Source: Salinisphaera aquimarina (lineage in GTDB: Bacteria; Pseudomonadota; Gammaproteobacteria; Nevskiales; Salinisphaeraceae). From it: a stretch of 64,000 bases of DNA. The notes beneath the pieces are model-generated. The model ran no database searches. It was given only the letters and a program-made list of their open reading frames with translations, and was not told the origin of the DNA. The stretch lies in contig NZ_JBHRSS010000008.1 in NCBI RefSeq assembly GCF_042643355.1, positions 372,001 through 436,000 on the forward strand, read 5' to 3'. A program made the translations under genes and the position numbers. Shown here piece after piece: positions 1-8,463 of this stretch. Position 1 is the stretch's first letter. Each line of letters starts with the position of its first letter.

Positions 1-215
1 GCATCGTGGGCCAAAATTTCAGCCGCGCCCTCGTCGAACGCGAACGGGCTGACCTGAAAACGCCCAGCCTGGGTCACGGTGAGCTGGGCCGCCGGGCTGG
101 CGGGCGTCTCGGTCGAATCGGTAACCGTGGCGTTGGAGTCGCCGTCATTACAGGCCGACAGGCCGAGTGCCAGTACAAGCGCCGCCACCGAATAGATCTT
201 CTTGTTCGAAACCAT
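1..215 (-). CDS. Lipoprotein N-terminus, probable choice-of-anchor I family (partial)
   Basis: Only the first 71 codons are in the window; the gene runs off the left edge. The start ATG at 215-213 follows a GGGGA ribosome site with good spacing. A short lipoprotein signal peptide ends in the lipobox LSAC, so the mature protein should be lipid-anchored at about Cys22. A Thr/Ser/Ala-rich linker follows, then a beta-type segment with the pattern FDEGAAEILAHDA, which resembles the start of the choice-of-anchor I propeller-like domain of secreted proteins. The family call rests on that short segment, so it is tentative; the lipoprotein call is firm. A terminator lies between it and the porin gene upstream, so it probably has its own promoter. 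Confidence 0.55.
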   Translation of the reverse strand, partial: MVSNKKIYSVAALVLALGLSACNDGDSNATVTDSTETPASPAAQLTVTQAGRFQVSPFAFDEGAAEILAHD

Positions 216-237
216 CGATAGGTCCCCAAAAGGTGAT

Positions 238-265
238 AAAAAAAGACCCGGGACATGCCCGGGTC
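238..265 (-). terminator. Rho-independent terminator after the porin gene
   Basis: On the minus strand a perfect 8-bp stem (GACCCGGG with CCCGGGTC, plus-strand arms 245-252 and 258-265) with a 5-base loop is followed by seven T residues (plus-strand A tract 238-244). It sits about 125 bases past the porin stop and 23 bases before the lipoprotein start, so it should separate the two transcripts. Confidence 0.9.
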
Positions 266-360
266 GCTAACATCGGTCGATAAATCCTGATCGGCGGTCC
301 GGTTCCGATCGCCATGCCGAATCGCGGAATCGGAACCGGATGCCGTCATCCGAAGGACGA

Positions 361-379
361 GGTGGCGCCGGGCGCCACC
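361..379. repeat. GC-rich perfect hairpin just past the porin stop
   Basis: Nine-base arms GGTGGCGCC and GGCGCCACC around a single G, about 11 bases beyond the porin stop codon on the minus strand. There is no T run on that strand, so it is not a classic terminator; it could protect the 3' end of the porin mRNA upstream of the true terminator at 238-265. Confidence 0.5.
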
Positions 380-389
380 TTTGGTTCGG

Positions 390-1694
390 CTAGAACGAAA
401 CCAGCAGATCGGCCTGCAGGATCTGCTCGTCCTCGTCGGTCGACTTGCGCTCGGTGTTGTAGTAGTCGAGGCCCAGTTCGACCGCATCGTTCAAGGCATA
501 GGAGCCCGCGACCTCGTGGCCTTTCATGTCGGTGGCGCCGCCCATGCGATCCGAGTCCGGGAACGTATCCGGCACGGCATTGGCGTCCAGGTCCGCATAG
601 ATGTACTTGAACTCCCACTTGTCGACGCCGACCTTGGCGCCGAACGCGAAACCGGTGTCCTCGTCGGTATCGGTCTCGGTGTTGAGCACGTAGTCGCCGA
701 TCAGTGACGCCTTGCCGCCGGAGAACTTGGTACCCAGTTCACCCGAGACATTGACCACGCCGAACTGATCGTCGGTGTTGGTGCCCGCGCTGTAATCGGG
801 ATTGAACGTGCCGTCCTGAGCCGTGTTCTCATAGCCGTAGTAGGTGCCGGCCAGGGTGCCGAACGCATTGCCCGCGCTGAACTTCTGGCCCAGCTGACCG
901 TAGTACAGATAGGGATCGCTGCTGTTCGAGCCGAACTCGTTGAGCACCCAGAGACCACCGTTGACGAAGCTCGTGCCGAGCCCGTTATCGACGTTCAGTC
1001 GAGCCGACACACCCTCGGGGTTGATGTCGCCGTCCCAGATCAGGTCGGTGGGTACCCAGAGATAGTTCTTGAACTTGAACTTACCGGCGATGGCCGCGAG
1101 ATAATCGTTGAACTCGTACTGCGCATAGGCGTAATCGAGATTGATGCCCTTCGAGCTGAAGTCGTCGCCGAAGGTCTGGTTGGTCGAACGCGGATCGGAG
1201 CCGCCGCTGGCGAGACCGGCGCCCACTTCCAGGTTGTCGAGCGGCGTGGTGATGATGCCCAGGCGATAACGCACACGGCCGCGGCTACGACTGACGTTGT
1301 TGCCGGCGGCGTTCTCGCGGGTGCTGTTGTCGCCGTATTGATAGCGCAGACGAATATCGCCCTTGAGCTTGACCTTGGACGCCCAGTCGAACTTGGCCAG
1401 CTTTGCGTCGACCTTGTCCTCGATGGACTGGCTGTCGGCCTGCTGCATCGGCTGCGTCTGCATCTGGCGATCGTCTTCGACGGCGGCTGCACGCAGCTGG
1501 TCGTACTGAGCCTGACTGATGCTGCCGTTATCGCGCATGATCTCGATGAGCTGCATGGTCGTTTCGTTGGCGAACGCGGGGGTCGCGATGGCCGAACAAA
1601 CGCCCAGCAGCGCTGACGCGCATATCAGGCCCGGCTTGTTGTTCCTGGCGAGAAATTTCGGCATCGGCCCAAGCCGTGCGGGCAAATTCTTCAT
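390..1694 (-). CDS. Outer-membrane porin (putative porin family)
   Basis: A 434-residue outer-membrane beta-barrel protein that should form a diffusion channel. The start ATG is preceded by AGGGAG seven bases upstream. The N-terminus is a long signal peptide ending in TPAFA before Asn-Glu-Thr. Residues about 44-100 form a Gln/Asp-rich helical, probably coiled-coil, segment (VDAKLAKFDWASKVKLKG) typical of trimeric 'putative porin' proteins. The rest alternates polar and hydrophobic residues as in a 16-stranded barrel and ends in Phe (LLVSF), the usual C-terminal barrel-assembly signal. It lies directly downstream of phoBR on the same strand, with a 276-base gap holding a Pho-box-like site, so a phosphate-regulated channel is possible. 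Substrate cannot be read from the sequence. Confidence 0.8.
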   Translation of the reverse strand: MKNLPARLGPMPKFLARNNKPGLICASALLGVCSAIATPAFANETTMQLIEIMRDNGSISQAQYDQLRAAAVEDDRQMQTQPMQQADSQSIEDKVDAKLAKFDWASKVKLKGDIRLRYQYGDNSTRENAAGNNVSRSRGRVRYRLGIITTPLDNLEVGAGLASGGSDPRSTNQTFGDDFSSKGINLDYAYAQYEFNDYLAAIAGKFKFKNYLWVPTDLIWDGDINPEGVSARLNVDNGLGTSFVNGGLWVLNEFGSNSSDPYLYYGQLGQKFSAGNAFGTLAGTYYGYENTAQDGTFNPDYSAGTNTDDQFGVVNVSGELGTKFSGGKASLIGDYVLNTETDTDEDTGFAFGAKVGVDKWEFKYIYADLDANAVPDTFPDSDRMGGATDMKGHEVAGSYALNDAVELGLDYYNTERKSTDEDEQILQADLLVSF

Positions 1695-1804
1695 TGGTTG
1701 ACTCCCTGGTGATAACGGCGGTTAAAGTCGAAATGCTTTTCCCGTCAAGCATTCGATTCGCCGCGGAGGTTACCGACCGCAAAAGTCATCAACATGAAGG
1801 CTTT

Positions 1805-1822
1805 ATTAACTATTTATGACGG
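1805..1822 (-). promoter_or_regulatory. Weak Pho-box-like site upstream of the porin
   Basis: Minus-strand CCGTCATAAATAGTTAAT. The first half CCGTCAT matches CTGTCAT at 6 of 7 positions and is followed by the expected AAAT spacer, but the second half AGTTAAT matches poorly (about 3 of 7). It lies about 110 bases upstream of the porin start in an AT-rich patch. It is suggestive only because of the phoBR genes next door. Confidence 0.3.
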
Positions 1823-1970
1823 ACAATCGACCGATGCCTAGTGGTGATTGTCCGTGTTCGCGCAGCCGGGCAAAGCGCCGCCCGAGACCAGCCGGTGGTC
1901 CTGCGGCATACGGGGTCGCACAGGCAGCTCGCGGACTATCGGGTGGCTCGTCGACCGGCCTTGAGGCGCC

Positions 1971-3299
1971 TCAGGCGGCGCGGCGGTTCAGGCAGCGCTG
2001 GCTCGGGAAGCGGCAGGTGAACGTCGAGCCTTCGCCCGGCGTACTGTCGATCGCGAGTTCCCCCTCGTGATGCTCGAGGCAGTGCTTGACGATCGCCAGC
2101 CCCAGCCCGGTGCCGCCGCTGCTGGCCTTGCGCCCCGGATCGACGCGATAGAAACGCTCGGTCAGACGCGGCAGGTGGGTCGCATCGATGCCCGGACCGT
2201 TATCGCTCACGCTGAAACAGGCGCCGGCATCGTCCGACCACCAGCGCACGTGGATCTCGCCCTCGGCGGGGGTATAGCGCACCGCATTGGACAGCAGATT
2301 GGAGAACACGCTCTCCAGTTCGCTCGCCCTGCCGTAGAGCGACAGTCCTGCTTCCAGATCAACGCTGACCGCATGCTCGGCCCCCGCCGCCGCGCGCCGG
2401 ATATCCTCGACCAGCGAGGTGATCATCGCCGGCACGTCCACCCGCTCCTGACGCTGCTGCAGCCCTTCCGCTTCGACCCGCGCAAGCTTGAGCAGGCTCT
2501 CGATGATGCGGTTCATGCGTCGCGACTGTTCGCCCATCTCGTGGATCGGCGCCTTCCAGCCGGCCAGTGCCTCGCTGTCGGCGGTTTCCTCCTCCATCAT
2601 TTCGAGATAGCCGCGTAGTACCGTCAGCGGTGTACGCAACTCATGCGAGGCGTTGGCCACGAAATCGCGGCGGGTATGCTCGAGTCGTTTCTGTTCGCTG
2701 ATATCCCGGGCGATCAGCAGACGCTGGTTATTGCCGTACGGGATCAGCCGCATCAGGATCGTGTCGGCCTCGTTGACCGGCGACGGCATTTCCAGTTCGC
2801 CACTGTCGGTGGCCTGGGAGAGATACGTCGAGAAGGTCGGGTGCCGGATCAGATTCGCGATCCGCTGGCCCATGTCCTGTGGGCTACGCAGGGCCAGCAG
2901 CGCCGCGGCTGCGCTGTTGAACCAGACGATTCGCCCCTGCGAGTCCAGCACCACCGCGCCATCCGGCAGCGCCGCGGTGGAGGCCTGGAACTCGTGGACA
3001 ATGCTCTTGAGGCGTTTCTTGCGCTTGCGATTGCGCTGCTTCAGGCGATACAGCTCGGTATAGATCTCCTGCCAGACACCGATGCCATCGGACGGCTCGA
3101 TACGGTCGGAAATCAGCCAGCGGTGCAGCTGATAGGCATAGATCAATTGCATGGCGAGATAGATCGACACGCCCGCCAGCACACACACGAGCACCCGGCC
3201 CACCAGCAGCCCGGTCATCAGGCTGATCGCCAGCCAGGCGATGATGAGCATCGCCTCGCGTCGCCATACCCGGCGCACGCCCATCGACGGCATGCTCAT
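1971..3299 (-). CDS. phoR: Phosphate regulon sensor histidine kinase PhoR
   Basis: A 442-residue membrane kinase that phosphorylates and dephosphorylates PhoB in response to phosphate supply through the Pst/PhoU system. Two transmembrane segments lie at about residues 17-58, followed by a basic linker (RLKQRNRKRKKRLK) and a PAS domain at about 100-200. The dimerisation/phosphoacceptor segment is ASHELRTPL with His219. The catalytic ATPase domain has an N box (SNLLSNAVRYTP), SDNGPGID and GTGLGLAIVKH. There is no large periplasmic domain, as is usual for PhoR. It begins 18 bases after the phoB stop, so the two form one operon. There is no strong Shine-Dalgarno at the first ATG, and an alternative ATG lies two codons in. 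Confidence 0.95.
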   Translation of the reverse strand: MSMPSMGVRRVWRREAMLIIAWLAISLMTGLLVGRVLVCVLAGVSIYLAMQLIYAYQLHRWLISDRIEPSDGIGVWQEIYTELYRLKQRNRKRKKRLKSIVHEFQASTAALPDGAVVLDSQGRIVWFNSAAAALLALRSPQDMGQRIANLIRHPTFSTYLSQATDSGELEMPSPVNEADTILMRLIPYGNNQRLLIARDISEQKRLEHTRRDFVANASHELRTPLTVLRGYLEMMEEETADSEALAGWKAPIHEMGEQSRRMNRIIESLLKLARVEAEGLQQRQERVDVPAMITSLVEDIRRAAAGAEHAVSVDLEAGLSLYGRASELESVFSNLLSNAVRYTPAEGEIHVRWWSDDAGACFSVSDNGPGIDATHLPRLTERFYRVDPGRKASSGGTGLGLAIVKHCLEHHEGELAIDSTPGEGSTFTCRFPSQRCLNRRAA

Positions 3300-3317
3300 G
3301 GCCGCGCCGCGACGGGT

Positions 3318-4028
3318 CTACATCGTTTTGCTGGAAAAACGATAGCCACTGCCCCGCACCGTCTGAATGAAACTGTCGAATCCGTGCGGCGCCAGTGCCT
3401 TGCGCAGCCGCCGGATATGCACGTCCACGGTGCGTTCCTCGACGAACACATTCTGGCCCCAGACGCGGTCGAGCATCTGTTCGCGCGAATACACGCGTTC
3501 CGGATTGCTCATGAAGAAACGCAGCAACCGATATTCGGTGGGCCCGAGTTTGACCGGCAGTTCACCGGCCGCCACGCGCTGACTGGCCGCATCGAGAATC
3601 AGGCCATCGAGTTCGAGTGTTTCGTCCTCGCCGCCCGGCAGGCTGCGGCGCAGCACCGCGCGTACACGGGCCACCAGTTCGGAGGAGGAAAACGGCTTGG
3701 TGACATAGTCGTCGGCGCCGAGGTTGAGCCCGCGTACGCGATCGTCTTCATCGACGCGCGCGGTCACCATGATGATCGGCACATCCGCGGTGAGATCCTC
3801 GCGGCGCAGTTCGCGCGCGAATTCCGCCCCGGATATGCCCGGCAGCATCCAGTCGAGCAATACCAGATCCGGGCGCTGCTCGGCCATCGACAGGCGCGCG
3901 GACTGGGCATCCTCGGCTTCGGTCACACGAAAATCCGCACGCTCCAGCGCAAAGCGGATCATGTCGCGGATCGGCGCCTCGTCTTCGACCACAAGCACAT
4001 GTTTATGTTGCATCACGTTAGGTTTCAT
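3318..4028 (-). CDS. phoB: Phosphate regulon response regulator PhoB
   Basis: A 236-residue OmpR-family transcription factor. The receiver domain has acidic residues at VVEDE, phosphoacceptor Asp59 in LLDWMLP, Thr in VTARVDE and the Lys of YVTKPF. The C-terminal winged helix includes LGPTEYRLLRFFMSNPERV and the recognition helix RTVDVHIRRLRKAL. It binds Pho boxes to switch on phosphate scavenging. It is first gene of the phoB-phoR operon, and an 18-base Pho box lies 34 bases upstream, so it is probably autoregulated. The first ATG has no clear ribosome site; an internal ATG at residue 6 is possible. Confidence 0.97.
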   Translation of the reverse strand: MKPNVMQHKHVLVVEDEAPIRDMIRFALERADFRVTEAEDAQSARLSMAEQRPDLVLLDWMLPGISGAEFARELRREDLTADVPIIMVTARVDEDDRVRGLNLGADDYVTKPFSSSELVARVRAVLRRSLPGGEDETLELDGLILDAASQRVAAGELPVKLGPTEYRLLRFFMSNPERVYSREQMLDRVWGQNVFVEERTVDVHIRRLRKALAPHGFDSFIQTVRGSGYRFSSKTM

Positions 4029-4061
4029 GCGGATATGACGCCGTAACGCTAGGGACTAGAT

Positions 4062-4079
4062 ATTACAGCAATATGACAT
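4062..4079 (-). promoter_or_regulatory. Pho box upstream of phoB
   Basis: Minus-strand ATGTCATATTGCTGTAAT. Two 7-base direct repeats (ATGTCAT and CTGTAAT) each match CTGTCAT at 6 of 7 positions and are separated by the canonical 4 bases. It lies 34 bases before the phoB ATG. In Pho promoters the box replaces the -35 element; about 10 bases downstream TAGCGT could act as a weak -10. This supports PhoB autoregulation. It sits in the gap between the phoB start and the pepN stop. Confidence 0.75.
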
Positions 4080-4107
4080 TCCCGCGTCAGCGCTGCGCCG
4101 GCGGCGG

Positions 4108-6708
4108 CTAGGCGAGGCCCGCGGCCACGATTTCACCCGTATTCGCCGACAGATCGGACGCGGCCAGACGAGTCAACTGTTCACGCATGGCGGTGCCCTG
4201 CGGGCTGGCATAACGCCTCCAGGGCGCGAGCAGTCCGGCCAGCGCGGCCGCAAGCTGCGGGTTGAGCCGATCCAGACGCAGAATTTCGTCGGCCAGCAGC
4301 TGATAACCCTGGCCGTCGGCGTGATGAAACGCCTCGCCGTTGCCGCGGGCGAAACCGCCGAGCAGCGCACGCACGCGATTCGGATTGGTGAAATCGAAGC
4401 GGGCATCTTCGAGCAAGGCACGGACCTGGGCGATCGCATCGTCGCGCCGCGTCGAGGCCTGTAGTCGGAGCCACTTGTCCATCACCAGCGGGTAGTCTGC
4501 CCAGCGTTCGGCGAAATCGGTCATCGCGCGGGTCCGCGCGTCGCCGGTCAGGTCCCGCAGCGCGCCGAGAGCGGCCATGCGATCGGTCATGTTGTCGGCG
4601 TCGTTGTAGACGGCGAGCGCATGGTCGCGAATACCCGGCGCATCGATGGCCGCGAGATAATCGAGCGCCAGCGCGAATACCCGCCGGCGACCGGATTCAG
4701 CGACATCGAACACATACGGGCCACTCGCGGCGTGCGCGTCGCGCAGGGTTTCGAACAGGCCGGTGAAACGACGCGCGATCTCTTGCTTGAGGGCACGGCG
4801 GGCACCGTTGACCGCGAACACGTCGGTGGCGTCGAACTGCTCGCCGATGCGGGTCTCGCTGGGCAGGGTCAGCATCTCGGCGAGCAATGCGCGATCGTCC
4901 GGCGGCGTCGCCAGCAGCGATTCGATGGCGTCGAACAACGCCTGCGGCGCGGCGGCCGGTGGCTGATCCGCGCCGCGCGCACGCGCATCGGCGACCAGCG
5001 TATTCAGATACAGCGCCTGGGCGGCGTCCCAGCGCGACACCGGGTCGCTGTCGAACGCCATCAGGCGCGCAAGCTCGGCGTCGCTCTGTGGGTAGTCGAG
5101 TTTCACCGGTGCCGTGAATCCACGCAGGGCCGAGATCGTCGGCTGCGCGTCGAAGCCGTCGAACTGCCACTGCTGCTCCGCCTGATTCAGGCGCAGCACC
5201 TGCGGCTCGCCCACGGGCAGCCCCTGGGCGTCGAACATTGCCAGTGCGACCGGTATGTCGAAGGGCTGTTTCTCGCTCTGGTCGGGCGTCGCCGGAGTGG
5301 ACTGGGTCAGGCGCACACGCAGCTGATTCTGGTCGAACTCGGTGGTGAGGGTCAGCCGCGGGGTGCCGGCCTGGGCATACCAGCGCCGGAACTGATCAAG
5401 GTCGAGGCCGGTGGACTCCTCCATCGCCACGACGAAATCCTCGATGGTCACGGCCTGACCGTCGTGCTTGTCCAGATAATGTCTTACCGCGCGCAGGAAG
5501 GCGTCGCGGCCAGCCATCTGGGCGATCATGCGAATGACCTCGGCGCCCTTCTCGTACACCGTGATGGTGTAGAAATTGTTCATCTCCACATAGGATTCGG
5601 GGCGCACGGGGTGGGCACGCGGGCCGCCGTCCTCGGGGAACTGCACTTCACGGATGGTGCGCACCTGGCCGATACGGGTCACCCCCGGCGAACCCTGATC
5701 GATGGCGAACTGGTGTTCACGATAGACCGTGAGCCCTTCCTTGAGAGACAGCTGGAACCAGTCGCGGCAGGTCACGCGATTGCCGGTGTAGTTGTGAAAA
5801 TATTCGTGGGCGACGACGTCACGCACGAGCGCGAAATCGCCGTCGGTGGCGGTGTCCGCCCGCGCGAAGATACAGGCCGTGTTGAACACATTCAGGCCCT
5901 TGTTCTCCATCGCGCCCATGTTGAAGCTGCCGACGGCGACGGTGACATAACTGTCGAGATCGTATTCCAGACCGTAGGTGTCCTCGTCCCAGGCCATGGC
6001 CTGCTTGAGCGAGGCCATGGCGTGATCACACTGATCCTCGTTGCCGTGCTCGGTGTACAGGCGCAGATCGACCTCGCGGCCCGAGGCCGTGGTGTAGCTG
6101 TCGCGGATCATGCCCAGATCACCGGCCACGAGCGCGAACAGATAACAGGGCTTGGCGAACGGGTCCTCGAAAACGGCGTAATGACGGCCCGCGCCGGCGT
6201 CGCCGCTCTCCACGCAGTTGCCGTTGGCCAGCAGTACCGGATACTGATCGGCATCGGCCTCGATACGCGTGGTGTAACGGGACATCACATCGGGGCGATC
6301 GGGAAAATAGGTGATGCGTGAAAAGCCGGTCGCCTCGCACTGGGTACACAGGATATCGCCGGAGCGATACAGCCCCTCCAGCGCCAGGTTGTGCTCGGGG
6401 TCGATCTCGTTTTCGATCGTCAGACTGAACTGCGACGGCGGCGCCGCGATCACCAGCGCGTGCTCGCCGAGCTCATATTCGTCCGCGCCCAGCGCGCGGC
6501 CGTCGATGGCCACGCTGTGCAGTTGCATGTCGCGCCCGTCGAGCTGCAGCGCCGCGGCACCGGCGGCGTCGGGATTGCGACGAACCTGATATTGCCCGCG
6601 CACCCGGGTGCCGGTGTCGCGGATATCGAAATCCAGCGCAACGTCATCGATCAGATACGCCGGCGGCTGGTAATCGGCACGATATTTACGCTGGGTGTTG
6701 GCCGTCAT
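4108..6708 (-). CDS. pepN: Aminopeptidase N (M1 zinc metallopeptidase)
   Basis: An 866-residue cytoplasmic aminopeptidase that trims N-terminal residues from peptides. The start at 6708 (MTANTQRKY) is preferred over the upstream in-frame codons because AGGA lies four bases before it. The GAMEN substrate-binding motif is present, with the zinc motif HEYFH at about residues 301-305 and the downstream Glu in LKEGLT. The catalytic Tyr region (NNFYTITVYEKGAEVIRM) and the long C-terminal helical domain are complete. The length is near that of E. coli PepN. It reads toward phoB but has its own start region, and the 79 bases between its stop and phoB hold the phoB Pho box. Confidence 0.96.
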   Translation of the reverse strand: MTANTQRKYRADYQPPAYLIDDVALDFDIRDTGTRVRGQYQVRRNPDAAGAAALQLDGRDMQLHSVAIDGRALGADEYELGEHALVIAAPPSQFSLTIENEIDPEHNLALEGLYRSGDILCTQCEATGFSRITYFPDRPDVMSRYTTRIEADADQYPVLLANGNCVESGDAGAGRHYAVFEDPFAKPCYLFALVAGDLGMIRDSYTTASGREVDLRLYTEHGNEDQCDHAMASLKQAMAWDEDTYGLEYDLDSYVTVAVGSFNMGAMENKGLNVFNTACIFARADTATDGDFALVRDVVAHEYFHNYTGNRVTCRDWFQLSLKEGLTVYREHQFAIDQGSPGVTRIGQVRTIREVQFPEDGGPRAHPVRPESYVEMNNFYTITVYEKGAEVIRMIAQMAGRDAFLRAVRHYLDKHDGQAVTIEDFVVAMEESTGLDLDQFRRWYAQAGTPRLTLTTEFDQNQLRVRLTQSTPATPDQSEKQPFDIPVALAMFDAQGLPVGEPQVLRLNQAEQQWQFDGFDAQPTISALRGFTAPVKLDYPQSDAELARLMAFDSDPVSRWDAAQALYLNTLVADARARGADQPPAAAPQALFDAIESLLATPPDDRALLAEMLTLPSETRIGEQFDATDVFAVNGARRALKQEIARRFTGLFETLRDAHAASGPYVFDVAESGRRRVFALALDYLAAIDAPGIRDHALAVYNDADNMTDRMAALGALRDLTGDARTRAMTDFAERWADYPLVMDKWLRLQASTRRDDAIAQVRALLEDARFDFTNPNRVRALLGGFARGNGEAFHHADGQGYQLLADEILRLDRLNPQLAAALAGLLAPWRRYASPQGTAMREQLTRLAASDLSANTGEIVAAGLA

Positions 6709-6844
6709 GTCGTCCTGTTCCTGAATAGTTGGATGTCGCCGATGCCCGCTGGCATCCGCCATGGCGGCCAAACGATCGCCGCTCGCGGCCATGCCACGGC
6801 GTGGTCTTGTCCGCCCTGCTCGCCCGGACGCTAATCAAGCTGCG

Positions 6845-7966
6845 CTAGCGTCGTTTGACGATGACGCTGCCGGCCGAGTAACCGGCGCCGAAGCCGCAGA
6901 GCACGCCGATGTCGCCGCTGTCCATGTCGTCCGAGAATTTGTGGAAGACGATGACCGGCGACGCCGAACTCGTGTTGGCGTATTCGGCCAGTACCGACGG
7001 CATTTCGTCGGTGGTGGCGTCGCGCCCGAGCACCCGCCTGCAGATCAGCGAATTCATGTTGATGTTGGCCTGGTGCAGCCACAGGCGCTTGAGATCCTCG
7101 GCGGACAGATCGTTCTCGCCCAGGTGCTCGACGATCATCTGGGCGACCATCGGCCCGACTTCCTTGAACACCTTGCGGCCGTTCTGGACGAACAGGCGAT
7201 CGGCATCACTGCGCGGATCATCCTCGGAGCGGTTGAGAAAACCGAAGTTGTTGCGGATGTTGTTGGAAAAACGCGTCTGCAGACGCGTTCCCAGCACATC
7301 GAAGCCCTGCCCGTCCGTGACGTCGTCGGCGTGCTCGAGCAGCGCCGCGGTGCATACATCGCCAAAGATGAAATGGCTGTCGCGATCGCGGAAGTTCAGG
7401 TGCGCCGAACAGATCTCCGGATTGACCATGAGCACGCGCCGCGCGCTACCGCTGCGGATCATGTCGGCGGCGGTCTGAATGGCGAATGCGGCAGAGGCGC
7501 AGGCGACGTTGATATCGAAACCGAAGCGCCCGCCGCCCAGATACTGCTGCACCTCGACGGCCAGCGCGGGATACGGTCGCGGCAGGTTGGAGCAGGCCAC
7601 GATCACGGCGTCGATATCGTCTGCGGTGCGACCGGCCCGTTCCAGACAGGGCTCGATCGCCTTGAGCGCCATTTCGCACTGCAGCGAGGGCTCGTCGTTG
7701 GAGCGGGTGCGAATACGCGGATGCATGATCTCGGGGTCGAGAATGCCGGCCTTGTCGACCACGTAGCGGCTCTTGATCCCCGACGCCTTGAAGATGAAAT
7801 CCGAGTTCGAGGGCGACAGTGCCTCCACGTCGCCGGCATCGATCGCCGACGCATTGTCGCGATTGAACTGTTCGACATAGGCGTTGAACGCGGTGACGAG
7901 TTCCTCGTTGGAGACCGACTCCGGCGGTGTGTACAGGCCGGTGGCCGAGATGACGACGTTGTTCAC
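6845..7966 (-). CDS. Beta-ketoacyl-ACP synthase III, FabH2-like
   Basis: A 373-residue thiolase-fold condensing enzyme. The GTG start at 7966 has AAGGGG six bases upstream and places the protein right at the conserved VISATGLYTPP; the more upstream ATG gives an unlikely extension. The triad is Cys156 (NVACASAAF), His298 (LHQANINMN) and Asn331 (YANTSSASP), the last two as in FabH. The sequence resembles the Pseudomonas PA3286-type enzyme, reported to draw medium-chain acyl-CoA from beta-oxidation into fatty-acid synthesis, rather than housekeeping FabH. That substrate assignment comes from memory of the family, not from residues. It stands alone, upstream of pepN by 136 bases, with a large palindromic element on its 5' side. 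Confidence 0.85.
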   Translation of the reverse strand: MNNVVISATGLYTPPESVSNEELVTAFNAYVEQFNRDNASAIDAGDVEALSPSNSDFIFKASGIKSRYVVDKAGILDPEIMHPRIRTRSNDEPSLQCEMALKAIEPCLERAGRTADDIDAVIVACSNLPRPYPALAVEVQQYLGGGRFGFDINVACASAAFAIQTAADMIRSGSARRVLMVNPEICSAHLNFRDRDSHFIFGDVCTAALLEHADDVTDGQGFDVLGTRLQTRFSNNIRNNFGFLNRSEDDPRSDADRLFVQNGRKVFKEVGPMVAQMIVEHLGENDLSAEDLKRLWLHQANINMNSLICRRVLGRDATTDEMPSVLAEYANTSSASPVIVFHKFSDDMDSGDIGVLCGFGAGYSAGSVIVKRR

Positions 7967-8081
7967 TGGTAACCCCTTCGCTGGATCAACAAGGCATATA
8001 TAGCCGGGCATTCTCGCGCGCAGGCCATCGCATCACAACCAAGGGCCGGTTAGCACTATCGAGATCGCCGCGCCGCGGGCC

Positions 8082-8162
8082 TTTTTTTCGCAAGACAAGG
8101 CACAGTGAGTGTCGTGTAGCCGTGCTACACGAGCGAGCTGCAACGCCGTATTGCGGGAAAAT
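8082..8162 (+). repeat. Hairpin unit A (GTGTAG type)
   Basis: Imperfect palindrome with end arms TTTTTTCGCAA and TTGCGGGAAAA. An inner perfect 9-base stem TCGTGTAGC/GCTACACGA lies at 8112-8120/8124-8132. It shares GCAAGAC-AGGC near its 5' end, the GTGTAG...CTACAC inner stem, and GCAACGC-G-ATTGCGG near its 3' end with unit D on the opposite strand at 41945-42043. Confidence 0.8.
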
Positions 8163-8334
8163 GGACCGCGTCCCTTGCCGCTCGAGGCGAGGAGCAGAGC
8201 TCCCGCCGCAGGCGGGGTGCGACCGCCGGCGGGCGGCATGAGCGACGAGTACGCTCGCGGCCATCGCGACGCCGAGGGTCGCACCCCACCGCTGCGCGGC
8301 AGGGCCCCGCTCTGCCTCTCGTCGCGATGCTTGC

Positions 8335-8422
8335 GCCCAAAAATGCGCCATGCGGCGTTGCTCGTCGTTCATTTGGCTCACCCAACGTCTCTCCTCGCGC
8401 CTTGCCTGGCGCATTTTTGGGC
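8335..8422 (-). repeat. Hairpin unit B (GGCGCGAG type)
   Basis: Perfect 16-base terminal arms GCCCAAAAATGCGCCA (8335-8350) and TGGCGCATTTTTGGGC (8407-8422). Read on the minus strand it contains TGCGCCAGGCAAGGCGCGAG at 8413-8394, identical over 20 bases to unit C at 41852-41871. It also has GAGCAACGC-G-ATGGCGCA at 8363-8344, matching unit C at 18 of 20 positions. Confidence 0.85.
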
Positions 8423-8463
8423 AGCAACGGGGCGATCGGCGGTGGTGCTAACCGGCCCTAGCC

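Larger units (their letters stand above)
8042..8459. repeat. Composite nested palindromic element, locus 1
   Basis: This fills most of the 497-base gap between the FabH2-like gene (start 7966) and the hydrolase stop (8464). The outer arms AGGGCCGGTTAGCAC (8042-8056) and its exact complement (8445-8459) bound it. Inside, in order, are hairpin unit A (8082-8162), a central stem and hairpin unit B (8335-8422). The central stem has 7-base arms at 8194-8200/8309-8315 and 11-base arms GGGGTGCGACC at 8214-8224/8277-8287. Folded on the outer arms it would form a branched structure with three limbs. Units A and B are related to units D and C at 41808-42073. No convincing coding sequence lies here. Confidence 0.85.

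Noticed and set aside
2643..4046. A 467-codon plus-strand frame opposite phoR and phoB
   Set aside because: Antisense shadow of two clear genes; no recognisable motifs and no ribosome site.
4621..6321. A 566-codon plus-strand frame opposite pepN
   Set aside because: Antisense shadow with compositional bias only.
7986..8414. A 142-codon minus-strand frame between the FabH2-like gene and the hydrolase
   Set aside because: It lies almost entirely within the nested palindrome; the peptide is Arg/Ala-rich with no domain and the stem structure explains the sequence.
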